From: Candidatus Rokubacteria bacterium CSP1-6
Lineage (GTDB): Bacteria; Methylomirabilota; Methylomirabilia; Rokubacteriales; CSP1-6
Direction of reading: 5' to 3'
Length of the DNA: 42,936 nucleotides
Assembly (NCBI GenBank): GCA_001443385.1
Contig: LDXP01000004.1
Span: 33,570 to 76,505, forward strand
Part shown: piece after piece, positions 1-8,066 of the stretch
Numbering within the stretch: position 1 is the stretch's first letter
Layout of the letters: each line of letters begins with the position of its first letter
Made by a program: the position numbers and the translations under genes
Notes under the pieces: generated by a model
The model's input: only the letters and a program-made list of their open reading frames with translations
The model's database searches: none
Told to the model about the DNA's origin: nothing

Positions 1-1022
1 AGACCCCCTCAGTGATCCAGGAGGCCGCGCAGAGGGCGATCAAGGACGGGCGGACGAAGTACACCCACAGCCTGGGGATCCTGCCGCTGCGGGAGGCGAT
101 CGCCGAGCACTATCGAGACCGCTACGGCGTCGAGGTGTCCCCGGACCAGATCCTGGTGACCGCCGGGACGTCGCCGGCCATGCTGCTCCTGTTCATGCTG
201 CTGCTGGACCCCGGCGACGGGGTGATCCTGTCGGATCCGCATTACGCCTGCTACCCCAACTTCGTCCGCTACGCCGAGGCAACGCCCGTCTACGTCAACG
301 TGGAGGAGGAGGACGGCTTCCAGTACCGGCCCGAGGCCATCCGCGAGCGGCTCTCGGCGCGGGTCAAGGCGATCCTCGTCAACTCCCCGGCCAATCCCAC
401 GGGGACGCTGCTCTCCGCCGACCGGATGGCCCGGGTGGCCGAGCTGGGCCCGTGGGTCGTGTCCGACGAGATCTATCACGGGCTCACCTACGAGGGGAAA
501 GAGCACTCGATCCTCGAGTTCACAGATCACGCGTTCGTGCTGAACGGGTTTTCCAAGGCCTTCGCCATGACCGGGTGGCGGCTGGGCTACCTGATCGCCC
601 CCCGGCCGTTCATGCGCACGCTGCAGAAGACCTACCAGAACTTCTTCATCTCGACCAACGAGTTCGTCCAGTGGGCGGGGGTGGCGGCGCTCAAGGAGGC
701 GGCGGAGGACGCGGCCCGCTTCCGGAAGATCTTCGACGAGCGGCGCCGGGCGATGATCGCGGGCCTCCGCGCGATCGGGCTGGGCGTCGGCTCCGAGCCC
801 ACGGGCGCCTTCTACGTGCTGGCGAACGCCAAGCGGTTCACGCGGGACTCCTACAAGTTCGCCTTCCAGATCCTCGAGGGCGCTCACGTCGGCGTCACCC
901 CGGGCATCGACTTCGGCCGGAATGCGGAGGGCTACCTCCGCTTCTCCTACGCGAGCGCCGTCGCCCGGATCCAGGAAGGGCTGCGGCGGATCGGCGGGTT
1001 CCTCGCCCGGTTCCCGAGGTGA
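1..1022 (+). CDS. Pyridoxal-phosphate aminotransferase, class I/II (5' partial)
   Basis: The gene enters the window already in frame: TPS precedes the GTG at 12, so that GTG is probably not the start. About 339 residues are visible. It should be a cytosolic fold-type I PLP enzyme moving an amino group between an amino acid and a 2-oxo acid. Visible family landmarks are NSPANPTG (substrate and cofactor loop), SDEIYHGLTYEG (the Asp and Tyr contacting PLP) and NGFSKAFAMTGWRLGY, whose Lys should form the Schiff base with PLP. The C-terminal small domain is complete and ends in TGA. Substrate specificity cannot be read here; aspartate, alanine or aromatic aminotransferase are all possible. It converges with the minus-strand methyltransferase, leaving only 8 bases between the two stop codons and no visible terminator. 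Confidence 0.9.
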   Translation, partial: TPSVIQEAAQRAIKDGRTKYTHSLGILPLREAIAEHYRDRYGVEVSPDQILVTAGTSPAMLLLFMLLLDPGDGVILSDPHYACYPNFVRYAEATPVYVNVEEEDGFQYRPEAIRERLSARVKAILVNSPANPTGTLLSADRMARVAELGPWVVSDEIYHGLTYEGKEHSILEFTDHAFVLNGFSKAFAMTGWRLGYLIAPRPFMRTLQKTYQNFFISTNEFVQWAGVAALKEAAEDAARFRKIFDERRRAMIAGLRAIGLGVGSEPTGAFYVLANAKRFTRDSYKFAFQILEGAHVGVTPGIDFGRNAEGYLRFSYASAVARIQEGLRRIGGFLARFPR

Positions 1023-1030
1023 GCGGCCCT

Positions 1031-1909
1031 TCAGGCCTTGCGGGCGACCACCAGCATCGTGTTGGTCGCGTTGACGTAGAGCGACAGGCGCCGGAGCCGA
1101 GGCAGCGTCGCCAGGGCGCGCAGGGGGGCGAGCAGCGGATTCGCCTCGGCCAGGCGTTTCAGAAGGAAGGCGACGCCCACGTACTTCCCTTCGGAGCGGA
1201 TGGACAGGGGGTGGAACCCGGATTTCTCCAGCAGGGTGTGGATCGTGGTGGGGTCGAAGAAGTAGAGGTGCTCGGGAATCTTGTATTCGACCCAGCGACG
1301 CCCGGTCACTCGGCGCAAGAGCCCCGCCGTGTTCGGGGTGGTCAGGGCCAGGTGACCGTTGGGCTTCAGGAGTTCGTGGCACCGCCGCAGCGCCTCCCGG
1401 GGATCGGCAAGGTGTTCCAGCACGTCCCACAGGGTGATGAGATCGAACGTCGCCGGCGGAAAGTCCACCGAGCTGAGGCTCCCCCGGCGGACATCGAGGC
1501 CGAAGCGCCGCCGAGCTTCCGCCGCGGCCCATGCCGACATCTCCACTCCCGCCGCGTCCCACCCGCTCTCTGCGGCCACGGCGAGAGAATAGCCGAGGGC
1601 GCAGCCGACGTCGAGAAGGCGGCGGGGTGCGGAGGGGGAAATGCGGGTGCTCAGCCGGCGCAGCCGGCGCCGGAACGTCTTCCGCAGGTTGGGCTCGTCG
1701 GCCTCGTAGCGTTCGTAGCCGTGGGCGGCGGACGCGCTGCTCGCGAAGTAGCGCGCGTCGTAGAGCGCGCCGAGCTCGGCGGGGCCCGGCTGGGGATGGA
1801 GGAATTCGAGACCGCACCGGCGGCAGCGCTCGACGGTGCGGGCGCCGAAGGTGTAGAGGTGGTCGGTGGGGGTGGCGCACTCACACAGCAGGCAGACCCA
1901 GGCACTCAT
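1031..1909 (-). CDS. Class I SAM-dependent methyltransferase with N-terminal Cys4 motif
   Basis: A 292-residue soluble protein. The N-terminus carries two CxxC pairs, CLLC near residues 6-9 and CRRC near 29-32, consistent with a small zinc ribbon. A Rossmann methyltransferase domain follows, with motif I LLDVGCALGYS near residue 100, an acidic residue at the end of strand 2 (AAGVEMS) and WDVLEHLADP. This is the Methyltransf_23 type often found in sugar, lipid or small-molecule tailoring loci. The acceptor cannot be predicted. It is the only clear minus-strand gene in the window. Its ATG lies 14 bases from the apparent start of the divergent glycosyltransferase, and no Shine-Dalgarno sequence precedes it: the bases just upstream read CCCTCCC on its own strand. 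A role in cell-surface glycoconjugate modification with that neighbour is only a guess. Confidence 0.85.
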   Translation of the reverse strand: MSAWVCLLCECATPTDHLYTFGARTVERCRRCGLEFLHPQPGPAELGALYDARYFASSASAAHGYERYEADEPNLRKTFRRRLRRLSTRISPSAPRRLLDVGCALGYSLAVAAESGWDAAGVEMSAWAAAEARRRFGLDVRRGSLSSVDFPPATFDLITLWDVLEHLADPREALRRCHELLKPNGHLALTTPNTAGLLRRVTGRRWVEYKIPEHLYFFDPTTIHTLLEKSGFHPLSIRSEGKYVGVAFLLKRLAEANPLLAPLRALATLPRLRRLSLYVNATNTMLVVARKA

Positions 1910-1923
1910 GGGAGGGTGACACC

Positions 1924-4119
1924 ATAGCCGATTTCGACGGGAGCGACAACGAGCGATTCGGGTGGTGGGTCCTGCTCGCCGGCCTCTTCGGCAGTCTGGT
2001 CCTCGTGGCGACGATCTGGGTGTCCCTGGACCGACGCCCGCCGGTGTGGGACCACGCCAACCACCTCGAGCGCGCCGTCCACTGCCAGCGGATCTTGTCG
2101 GAGCCGGGCCGCGACCGATTCCGGGAGATCGTCGAGATGTCGGCCTTCTACCCGCCGGTCGTCCCCTGCGCCGCCGGGCTTCTCTACCGGGTGTTCCCCG
2201 GGACCCCGCTCGTCTCCCAGTCCGTCATGCTCGCCTTCCTGGGAGCGGGGCTCCTGGCCCTCTTTCTCCTCGGGCGGCGGCTGTTCGACGCGCCAAGCGG
2301 GCTCGTGGCGGCGCTGATCTTCGGCACCGCCCCGTTCGTGGTGTATTCCACCACCAATTTCCAGCTCGATCTGCCGCTGGCCGCGATGGTCATCGTCACC
2401 CTCCTCGAGCTCGCCCGGACCAACGCGTTCTCCCGGCGATCGTGGTCCCTGATCCTGGGCGTGACCCTCGCCCTCGGCATGCTGGTCAAGCCGCCGTTCG
2501 CGATCTACATCCTCCCGCCCGTCGCCCTCTCGGCCTGGCGCGCCGCGCGGGCCTCTGACCGCCGGCGGCGGCTCGCGAACCTGGGCCTCGCGCTCGTCCT
2601 GGGCGGCGCGCTGAGCCTTCCCTGGTACGGCCCGCGGCTCTTCGGCCTGCCGCTCCAGATGGCCAACCGCGCCTTCCGCCTGGCGGCCGAGGCGGGGCAG
2701 CCCGAGCCGCTCACCGCGTTCTCCCTGCTCTTCTACCCGCGGGCGCTCCTGCCGATGTTCGGCCTCCTGGCGGGGCTGCTCTTTGCCTGGGGTCTGGTCG
2801 CCCTGGTCCGCGAGCCTGCTGCGCGCGGCCTCCTGTGGAGCGCGTCGCTGCTCCCCTTCGGCGTCTTCCTCGCCATCCGGAACAAGGATCTGCGCTACGT
2901 GCTCCCTATCCTGCCCGCCGCCGCCCTCATCGCCTCGGCCGGTCTTCGCGCCTTCGCCCCCGCCCTCCGCCGCGCCCTCACCCTGGCCCTCATCGGCGTC
3001 GCCGTCCTCCAGGTGAGCGCGGCGGCGTTCGGTGTCCCCCGGCTGGCGCGGTGGACGGCGCTCGGTGTCCCTGCCGTGTACGCGTTCCCGCCGTCGCCGA
3101 CGATGTGGCCCCAGCGCGAGATCCTGCAGGTGATCCTTCGTGAGGCCGGCAGCCGGCCGGCCACAGTGAGCGTGGTGCCCAACTACAGCTTCTTCTCGGC
3201 CTCCAACTTCCGCTACTACGCGGCGCGGGATGGGCTGCCGCTCACGGTGACGCGGGCCTGGGACGAGTACCCGCTCGGAGTTGAATTCATCATCCTGAAG
3301 ACGGGCAATCAGGGGCCGGCCTTCTCCATCGCCAAGGCTCAGCGTATTATGGAGCGCCTCGCCCGGGGCGACCCCGCCTTCGAGCGGGCGTTTCCCGTGA
3401 TCTGGGAGGGGCCGCTCCCCGACGGCAGCCAGGCCAGCGTGCGGCAGCGCCGCCTGACACCCGTGGCGGGGGCGAGTCCGTCCGAGGTGGTCCGCCGCTT
3501 CGAGGAGAGCATCGTCCCCTTCCTGGGTCCATATGCTCGGGACCTCGACCAGTTGAGGGTGGACCTCTCGATCGATCCCCAGGCGCTCCTCCGCGGAGAG
3601 ATCCGCCGGCTGCGGCTGGAAGCCCGAAGCGCCCGGGTGGCGGAGTTCGCGCGGAGGGGGGCCCAGCTCCGCCTCCAGGAGATCCGCGTGAGCCTCGAGG
3701 GGGTCCTGGTCAACCCTCACCGCCTGGCGGCGTCGGGAGAGATCGAGCTGCTCGCCGTGGAGAAGATGCGCATCGAGCACCTCGTCGTCACTGAGGAGGA
3801 TCTCCGCGCGTTTCTGGCGGGGTTCCGGCGGTTCGGCGGGCTGACGGTTGGGCTGGAGGACGGCGCCGTTAGCGTGGCGCTGGCCCTGCGCGGGCCGGAC
3901 CTGGCCGGCCGGCTGAGGCTGTCCAACGGAACGGGCGGCGCGCCGCTCACGGTCCACGCCGAGCGGGTGAGCCTCGGCGGCATCCCGCTGCCGCCGCTGC
4001 TCGTCCACTGGGTCTTCCGCCACTACGACCCCACGCCGCGCCTGGCGCGGCTGCCCGTGGCCGTGGAGCTGGGCCAGATCCGCGTCGAGCCCCACCGCAT
4101 CGTCATCGGGACTCGATAG
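1924..4119 (+). CDS. Polytopic ArnT/PMT-like glycosyltransferase fused to an LmeA-like (DUF2993) domain
   Basis: A 731-residue protein if ATA at 1924 is the start. That codon follows GGAGGGTGA with 8-base spacing from GGAGG, and no canonical in-frame start occurs before the first membrane helix. A helix at about 14-32 is followed by the short segment VWDHANH, whose Asp43 sits where GT39/GT83 enzymes carry a catalytic acid. Many hydrophobic segments follow, as in lipid-phosphate-sugar-dependent glycosyltransferases of the inner membrane. Residues about 516-731 are soluble and repeat the DUF2993/LmeA pattern: alternating beta strands, a VTEEDLRAFL helix motif, and an LEDGAVSVAL strand. LmeA-type domains bind phospholipid or remove mannose from phosphoinositides. 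The membrane enzyme assignment is fairly firm; the domain name rests on pattern only. Sugar donor and acceptor are unknown. Confidence 0.8.
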   Translation: MADFDGSDNERFGWWVLLAGLFGSLVLVATIWVSLDRRPPVWDHANHLERAVHCQRILSEPGRDRFREIVEMSAFYPPVVPCAAGLLYRVFPGTPLVSQSVMLAFLGAGLLALFLLGRRLFDAPSGLVAALIFGTAPFVVYSTTNFQLDLPLAAMVIVTLLELARTNAFSRRSWSLILGVTLALGMLVKPPFAIYILPPVALSAWRAARASDRRRRLANLGLALVLGGALSLPWYGPRLFGLPLQMANRAFRLAAEAGQPEPLTAFSLLFYPRALLPMFGLLAGLLFAWGLVALVREPAARGLLWSASLLPFGVFLAIRNKDLRYVLPILPAAALIASAGLRAFAPALRRALTLALIGVAVLQVSAAAFGVPRLARWTALGVPAVYAFPPSPTMWPQREILQVILREAGSRPATVSVVPNYSFFSASNFRYYAARDGLPLTVTRAWDEYPLGVEFIILKTGNQGPAFSIAKAQRIMERLARGDPAFERAFPVIWEGPLPDGSQASVRQRRLTPVAGASPSEVVRRFEESIVPFLGPYARDLDQLRVDLSIDPQALLRGEIRRLRLEARSARVAEFARRGAQLRLQEIRVSLEGVLVNPHRLAASGEIELLAVEKMRIEHLVVTEEDLRAFLAGFRRFGGLTVGLEDGAVSVALALRGPDLAGRLRLSNGTGGAPLTVHAERVSLGGIPLPPLLVHWVFRHYDPTPRLARLPVAVELGQIRVEPHRIVIGTR

Positions 4120-4130
4120 GGAGAAAAAGC

Positions 4131-4784
4131 ATGGCTGAGTCGCTCGAGAAAAAGAAGGCGCGGGGCCGCTCAATCATCCGGGCCCTGGAGCGGGCGCATC
4201 CCGACGCCGAGATCGCGCTCGAGTTCTCCACCCCGCTGGAACTTCTGGTGGCCACGATCCTGGCGGCCCAGTGCACCGACGAGCGGGTGAACCAGGTGAC
4301 GCGGATCCTGTTCAAGAAGTACACGAGCGCGGGCGACTACGCGAAGGCCGACCCGGCCACCCTGGAGCGGGAGATTCACTCCACGGGGTTCTACAGGGCC
4401 AAGGCCCGAGCGGTCATCGGCATGGCGAAGGAACTGGTGGCCAACCACGGCGGAACCGTGCCGCGAACGCTCCCGGAGCTGACGGCGCTGCCGGGGGTCG
4501 GCAGGAAGACGGCCAACGTGGTCCTGGGCAACGCCTACGGCCAGCCGGCGATCGCGGTGGACACCCACGTCTTCCGCGTGTCCCAGCGGCTGGGGCTCGC
4601 CAAGTCGGACGACCCGGAAAAGGTGCACGACCAGCTCTCTCAGGTGATCCCCAAGCCCAAGTGGACGTCTTTCACCCATCTCCTCACGACGCACGGCCGC
4701 CGGGTGTGTATGGCCCGGACGCCGGCCTGTCCCACCTGTCCGGTCCGGGTGCTCTGCCCCTGGCCCGGCAAGACCGCGAAGTAG
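4131..4784 (+). CDS. nth: Endonuclease III (DNA glycosylase/AP lyase)
   Basis: A 217-residue base-excision repair enzyme that removes oxidised pyrimidines and cleaves the abasic site. The helix-hairpin-helix LPGVGRKTAN carries the catalytic Lys126, and GQPAIAVDTHV carries the catalytic Asp144. The C-terminal [4Fe-4S] loop is intact, with Cys193, Cys200, Cys203 and Cys209 in the family spacing C-x6-C-x2-C-x5-C. Length matches E. coli Nth (211). The ATG follows GGGAG after the glycosyltransferase stop, 11 bases away, so the two genes may be co-transcribed despite unrelated roles. A promoter for the ribosomal operon begins 9 bases after the stop. Confidence 0.97.
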   Translation: MAESLEKKKARGRSIIRALERAHPDAEIALEFSTPLELLVATILAAQCTDERVNQVTRILFKKYTSAGDYAKADPATLEREIHSTGFYRAKARAVIGMAKELVANHGGTVPRTLPELTALPGVGRKTANVVLGNAYGQPAIAVDTHVFRVSQRLGLAKSDDPEKVHDQLSQVIPKPKWTSFTHLLTTHGRRVCMARTPACPTCPVRVLCPWPGKTAK

Positions 4785-4793
4785 GGCTTTTGC

Positions 4794-4822
4794 TTGACAG
4801 TTTAGGTAGTTTCCCTTAATGT
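4794..4822 (+). promoter_or_regulatory. Sigma-70-type promoter for rplM-rpsI
   Basis: A perfect -35 box TTGACA (4794-4799) is followed after exactly 17 bases by TAATGT (4817-4822), which keeps the key T, A and final T of the -10 consensus. The local DNA is unusually AT-rich for this genome. Transcription would start near 4829, so the ATG at 4819 inside the -10 box cannot serve this transcript. This supports the rplM start at 4855. Prediction from sequence only. Confidence 0.75.
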
Positions 4823-4854
4823 ATGTGGTTGCGACTTTTTCAAGGAAGGGGAGC

Positions 4855-5292
4855 ATGGCCACAACGCAGCCGAAGGTCGATACGATCGCCCGGAAGTGGT
4901 ACCTGGTGGACGCCGACGGGAAGGTGCTGGGACGCCTGGCAACCCGGGTCGCCACGATTCTCCGGGGCAAGCACAAGCCGACCTTCGCCCCCCACCTGGA
5001 CGTGGGGGATCACGTGGTCGTGGTGAACGCCGAGAGGGTACACCTGACCGGGCGCAAGCTGACGGATAAGATTTACCGCTGGCACACGGGCTACATCGGC
5101 GGTCTGCGGGAGGTCAGCGCCCAGAGGATGCTCCAGACTCATCCCGAGCGGGTCATCGAGTGGGCGGTCCAGGGCATGCTTCCGAAGGGCCGTCTCGGTC
5201 GGGCCATGGCCAAGAAACTGAAGGTGTACCGCGGGCCGGAGCACCCCCACGCGTCCCAGAAACCCGAGCCACTGAAGGAGCGACATGGCTGA
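4855..5292 (+). CDS. rplM: 50S ribosomal protein L13
   Basis: 145 residues, the usual length for bacterial L13, an early-assembly protein of the large subunit. Recognisable segments are [17 protein letters not shown] near the N-terminus, [22 protein letters not shown] and the [18 protein letters not shown] block. The ATG at 4855 is chosen because AAGGAAGGGG lies just upstream and the alternative ATG at 4819 falls inside the predicted -10 box. The stop overlaps the start of rpsI by 8 bases, the standard L13-S9 pairing, implying translational coupling and equimolar production. Confidence 0.97.
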   Translation: MATTQPKVDTIARKWYLVDADGKVLGRLATRVATILRGKHKPTFAPHLDVGDHVVVVNAERVHLTGRKLTDKIYRWHTGYIGGLREVSAQRMLQTHPERVIEWAVQGMLPKGRLGRAMAKKLKVYRGPEHPHASQKPEPLKERHG

Positions 5293-5680
5293 AGCGACGA
5301 AATTCTACGGCACCGGCCGGCGGAAGACGTCCGTGGCCCGGGTCTGGCTCCGGCCGGGCGCTGGGGCCATCACGGTGAATCGCCGCGCGTTCGAAAACTA
5401 CTTTCCCCGTGAAACCCTGCGCATGATCATCTGCCAGCCGCTCCAGATTGCCAACGTGCTGGGCCAGGTGGATGTTCTGGTGAACGTGGGAGGAGGCGGC
5501 CCCGCGGGTCAGGCCGGCGCCGTCCGGCACGGGATCGCGCGGGCACTCCTGGCGTTCGACGACAAGCTGCGGCTGCCGCTGAAGAAGGCCGGCCTCCTCA
5601 CCCGCGATCCGCGGATGCGGGAGAGGAAGAAGTACGGCCAGCCCGGCGCCCGGCAGAAATTCCAGTATTCGAAGCGCTAG
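5285..5680 (+). CDS. rpsI: 30S ribosomal protein S9
   Basis: 131 residues. The [20 protein letters not shown]-terminal signature, the [20 protein letters not shown] core and the basic C-terminal tail ending FQYSKR are all typical of S9. In the ribosome that tail reaches the P-site tRNA. The ATG lies inside the end of rplM, and an SD-like GGAG precedes it within rplM. It is followed 19 bases later by argC, an unusual partner for the L13-S9 pair. Confidence 0.97.
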   Translation: MAEATKFYGTGRRKTSVARVWLRPGAGAITVNRRAFENYFPRETLRMIICQPLQIANVLGQVDVLVNVGGGGPAGQAGAVRHGIARALLAFDDKLRLPLKKAGLLTRDPRMRERKKYGQPGARQKFQYSKR

Positions 5681-5699
5681 CCCCGCGTCTGGACGGCGG

Positions 5700-6752
5700 A
5701 TGAAGGTCAAGGTCGCCGTGGCGGGCGCCAGCGGGTACATGGGCGCCGAGCTTCTGCGCCTGCTCCTCGTCCATCCCCATGTCGAGCTCGTCGCGGTCAC
5801 CTCCGAGCGCCTGTCCGGCGAGCCCCTTGACAGTCTCTACCCCCACCTCCGGGGACTGACGTTGCTCACCTTTGATGCGCTCGACCCGGAGAGGCTGGCC
5901 CGGGCCGTCGAGTGCGTGTTCCTCGCGCTGCCCCACATGGAGTCCCAGAAGGCAGTCCCCGTGCTCCGCCGTCATGGCCGCAAGGTCATCGACCTGTCCG
6001 CCGACTACCGGCTCAAGGATGCGGGGGCCTACGCCACGTGGTACAAGACGCCTCACGCCGACGCCGACGGCCTGGCCGCGGCGGTGTACGGTCTGCCCGA
6101 GCTCCATCGGAAGGTGATCGCGTCGGCGTCCGTCGTGGCCAATCCCGGCTGCTATCCGGTCGGAGCGGTCCTGGCCATCGGGCCGCTGCTCAGGGCGGGA
6201 TTGGCCCGGGGAGAAGGGATCGTCATCGACGGCAAGTCGGGGGTCACCGGGGCGGGAGCACAGGGGCGGAAGGTGGACCCCATGTACCTTTACACGGAGG
6301 CCAACGAAAACCTGCAGGCCTACGGGGTGGCCGTCCACCGCCACACGCCGGAGATCGAGCAGGAACTCTCCGGGCTGGCCGGTCGGTCCCTGACGGTCGC
6401 CTTCACGCCACACCTGATCCCGCTGAACCGCGGGCTCTTCACCACCGCCTCGGTGCCCCTGGCCAAGGGTGCGACCACGGCGGATCTTCTCGCGTGCTAC
6501 CGGGAGGTCTACGCGGGGGAGCCGTTCGTCCGGGTGCTGCCGGAGGGGAGGCTGCCGACCACCCGCGCCGTCGCGGCCTCGAACTTCTGCGACGTGGCGG
6601 TCGTGGCGGATCCTCGCACGCAGCGCGCGGTGTGCCTGTCGGCCATCGACAACCTCGGCAAGGGGGGCGCGGCCAACGGGGTGCAGAACCTCAACCTGAT
6701 GTTCGGGTGGGACGAGCGGGCGGGGCTCGAAGCGCCTCCGGTGTACCCCTGA
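5700..6752 (+). CDS. argC: N-acetyl-gamma-glutamyl-phosphate reductase
   Basis: 350 residues. It catalyses the third step of arginine biosynthesis, NADPH-dependent reduction of N-acetylglutamyl phosphate to the semialdehyde. The N-terminal nucleotide-binding loop is VAGASGYMGAELLRLL, and the active-site Cys is in VANPGCYPVGA. The substrate loop GKSGVTGAGAQGRKVD and the C-terminal FTPHLIPLNRGL are also present. Only GGACGGCGG precedes the ATG, a weak ribosome site. Its TGA overlaps the ATG of argJ (TGATG arrangement). The genes for the preceding and following steps, argB and argD, are not in the window. Confidence 0.97.
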   Translation: MKVKVAVAGASGYMGAELLRLLLVHPHVELVAVTSERLSGEPLDSLYPHLRGLTLLTFDALDPERLARAVECVFLALPHMESQKAVPVLRRHGRKVIDLSADYRLKDAGAYATWYKTPHADADGLAAAVYGLPELHRKVIASASVVANPGCYPVGAVLAIGPLLRAGLARGEGIVIDGKSGVTGAGAQGRKVDPMYLYTEANENLQAYGVAVHRHTPEIEQELSGLAGRSLTVAFTPHLIPLNRGLFTTASVPLAKGATTADLLACYREVYAGEPFVRVLPEGRLPTTRAVAASNFCDVAVVADPRTQRAVCLSAIDNLGKGGAANGVQNLNLMFGWDERAGLEAPPVYP

Positions 6753-7966
6753 TGCCTGCGCTCGAGTGGCTCCAGGGTGGCATCACGGCGGTCCCCGGGA
6801 TTCTCGCGTCCGGTATCCACTGCGGGATCAAGGCCAGCGGGAAGAAGGACCTGGCCCTCATCTATTCCTCCAGCGCGGCGCGGGCCGCGGCGGTCTTCAC
6901 GGCGAATCAGGTGAAGGGCGCGCCCGTCCAGGTCTCCATGGAGCACATGAAGGAGGGGACGATCCAGGCCATCGTCGCCTCCAGCGGATGCTCCAACGTC
7001 TGCACCGGCGAGCAGGGCCTCCGCGACGCCCGCGAGATGACCGCCAGCGTCGGCGAGCTGCTGAAGATCCCCGCGCGCCACGTCCTGGTGGCCTCCACCG
7101 GCGTCATCGGCCGGCCGCTCCCAATGGACAAGATCCGGGCCGGCCTGCCCAAGCTCGCCAAGGCGCTTTCGCCGCAGGGGGGGCGGAGCGCGGCGGAAGG
7201 GATCCTGACCACCGACACGGGGCCGAAGGAGGCGGCGCTGCGCGTGGACGTCGGGGGCCGCCCGGTGACGCTCGGGGGGATCGCCAAGGGCGTCGGGATG
7301 ATCGAGCCCCACATGGCGACGATGTTCTGCTTCATGGCCACCGACGCCGTGGTTGCTCGCGACGCGCTCGACGCGGCCCTTCGCCGCGCGGTGGCGGGCA
7401 GCTTCAACCGGATCACGGTGGATGGCGACATGTCCACGAGCGACACCGTGGCAATTCTCGCCAACGGGCTGGCCGAGAATCAGGTGCTCGAGAAAGGCGG
7501 CCGGGGGCTTCGGCAGTTCGCGCGCGGGCTGGAGGCGATCACCGAGCGGCTGGCGAAGATGCTGGTGAAGGATGGGGAGGGAGCCACAAAGCTCGTGACG
7601 ATTCAGGTGCGGGGCGCGCGGAGCCGCCGTGACGCCCGGCTGGCGGCGCGCTCCGTTGCCAATTCGCTCCTGGTCAAGACGGCGATCAACGGGCAGGATC
7701 CCAACTGGGGGCGGATCATGATGGCGCTCGGGAAATCGGCCGCCGCCGTCCGGGCCGACCGGGTCGGCATCTCGTTCGACGACGAAGTCGTCGTGGCGGC
7801 AGGCCAGTTCCGCCAGGGCGCCCGGCTGGACCGGGTGCGCGAGATCATGGCGCGCCCCGAGTTCGCAATCCGGATCGACCTGGGGCTCGGGGGTGGAGAG
7901 GACCAGGTCTGGACCTGCGATCTGTCCGAGGAGTACGTGCGCATCAACGCGAAGTACACAACCTAA
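6752..7966 (+). CDS. argJ: Glutamate N-acetyltransferase / amino-acid acetyltransferase (ArgJ)
   Basis: 404 residues. ArgJ recycles the acetyl group from N-acetylornithine to glutamate; bifunctional forms also use acetyl-CoA. The precursor cleaves itself between Ala189 and Thr190 in the motif EPHMATMF, giving alpha and beta chains with Thr190 as nucleophile. LTTDTGPKEA, NGQDPNWGRIMMALG and the C-terminal EEYVRINAKYTT are typical. The family segment usually written NSGNANACTG appears here as SSGCSNVCTG, a modest deviation near the oxyanion region. The start codon overlaps the argC stop, so the pair is probably co-translated. Having argJ implies the cyclic acetyl route to arginine. Confidence 0.96.
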   Translation: MPALEWLQGGITAVPGILASGIHCGIKASGKKDLALIYSSSAARAAAVFTANQVKGAPVQVSMEHMKEGTIQAIVASSGCSNVCTGEQGLRDAREMTASVGELLKIPARHVLVASTGVIGRPLPMDKIRAGLPKLAKALSPQGGRSAAEGILTTDTGPKEAALRVDVGGRPVTLGGIAKGVGMIEPHMATMFCFMATDAVVARDALDAALRRAVAGSFNRITVDGDMSTSDTVAILANGLAENQVLEKGGRGLRQFARGLEAITERLAKMLVKDGEGATKLVTIQVRGARSRRDARLAARSVANSLLVKTAINGQDPNWGRIMMALGKSAAAVRADRVGISFDDEVVVAAGQFRQGARLDRVREIMARPEFAIRIDLGLGGGEDQVWTCDLSEEYVRINAKYTT

Positions 7967-7971
7967 TCCAA

Positions 7972-7992
7972 GGAGGGGGCGGGACCCCCTCC
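7972..7992 (+). other. Perfect hairpin between argJ and rpsB
   Basis: GGAGGGGG (7972-7979), a five-base loop, then CCCCCTCC (7985-7992) form a perfect 8-bp GC stem 6 bases after the argJ stop. No T-run follows, so it is not a standard intrinsic terminator. It could stabilise the 3' end, cause pausing or act in the rpsB leader. The remaining 74 bases to the rpsB start show no convincing promoter by eye. Confidence 0.5.
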
Positions 7993-8066
7993 GAACCTAG
8001 CACGCCACCCACATTCGGTGCCCCGGCGAGGGGTCGGGGGGCGGAGGCGAACCGAAGGAGGACGCT

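Noticed and set aside
9-1880. A 623-codon minus-strand open frame across the aminotransferase and methyltransferase
   Set aside because: Arg/Pro/Gly/His-rich translation with no family pattern. It runs opposite to the real aminotransferase gene and in a different frame from the methyltransferase, as expected from GC-rich third positions.
1906-4173. A 755-codon minus-strand frame opposite the glycosyltransferase
   Set aside because: Low-complexity Glu/Arg/Gly/Pro content, no motif, and the + strand encodes a clear membrane protein.
5827-5832. TTGACA inside argC as an internal promoter
   Set aside because: No -10-like hexamer occurs 16-18 bases downstream; the region there is GC-rich coding sequence.
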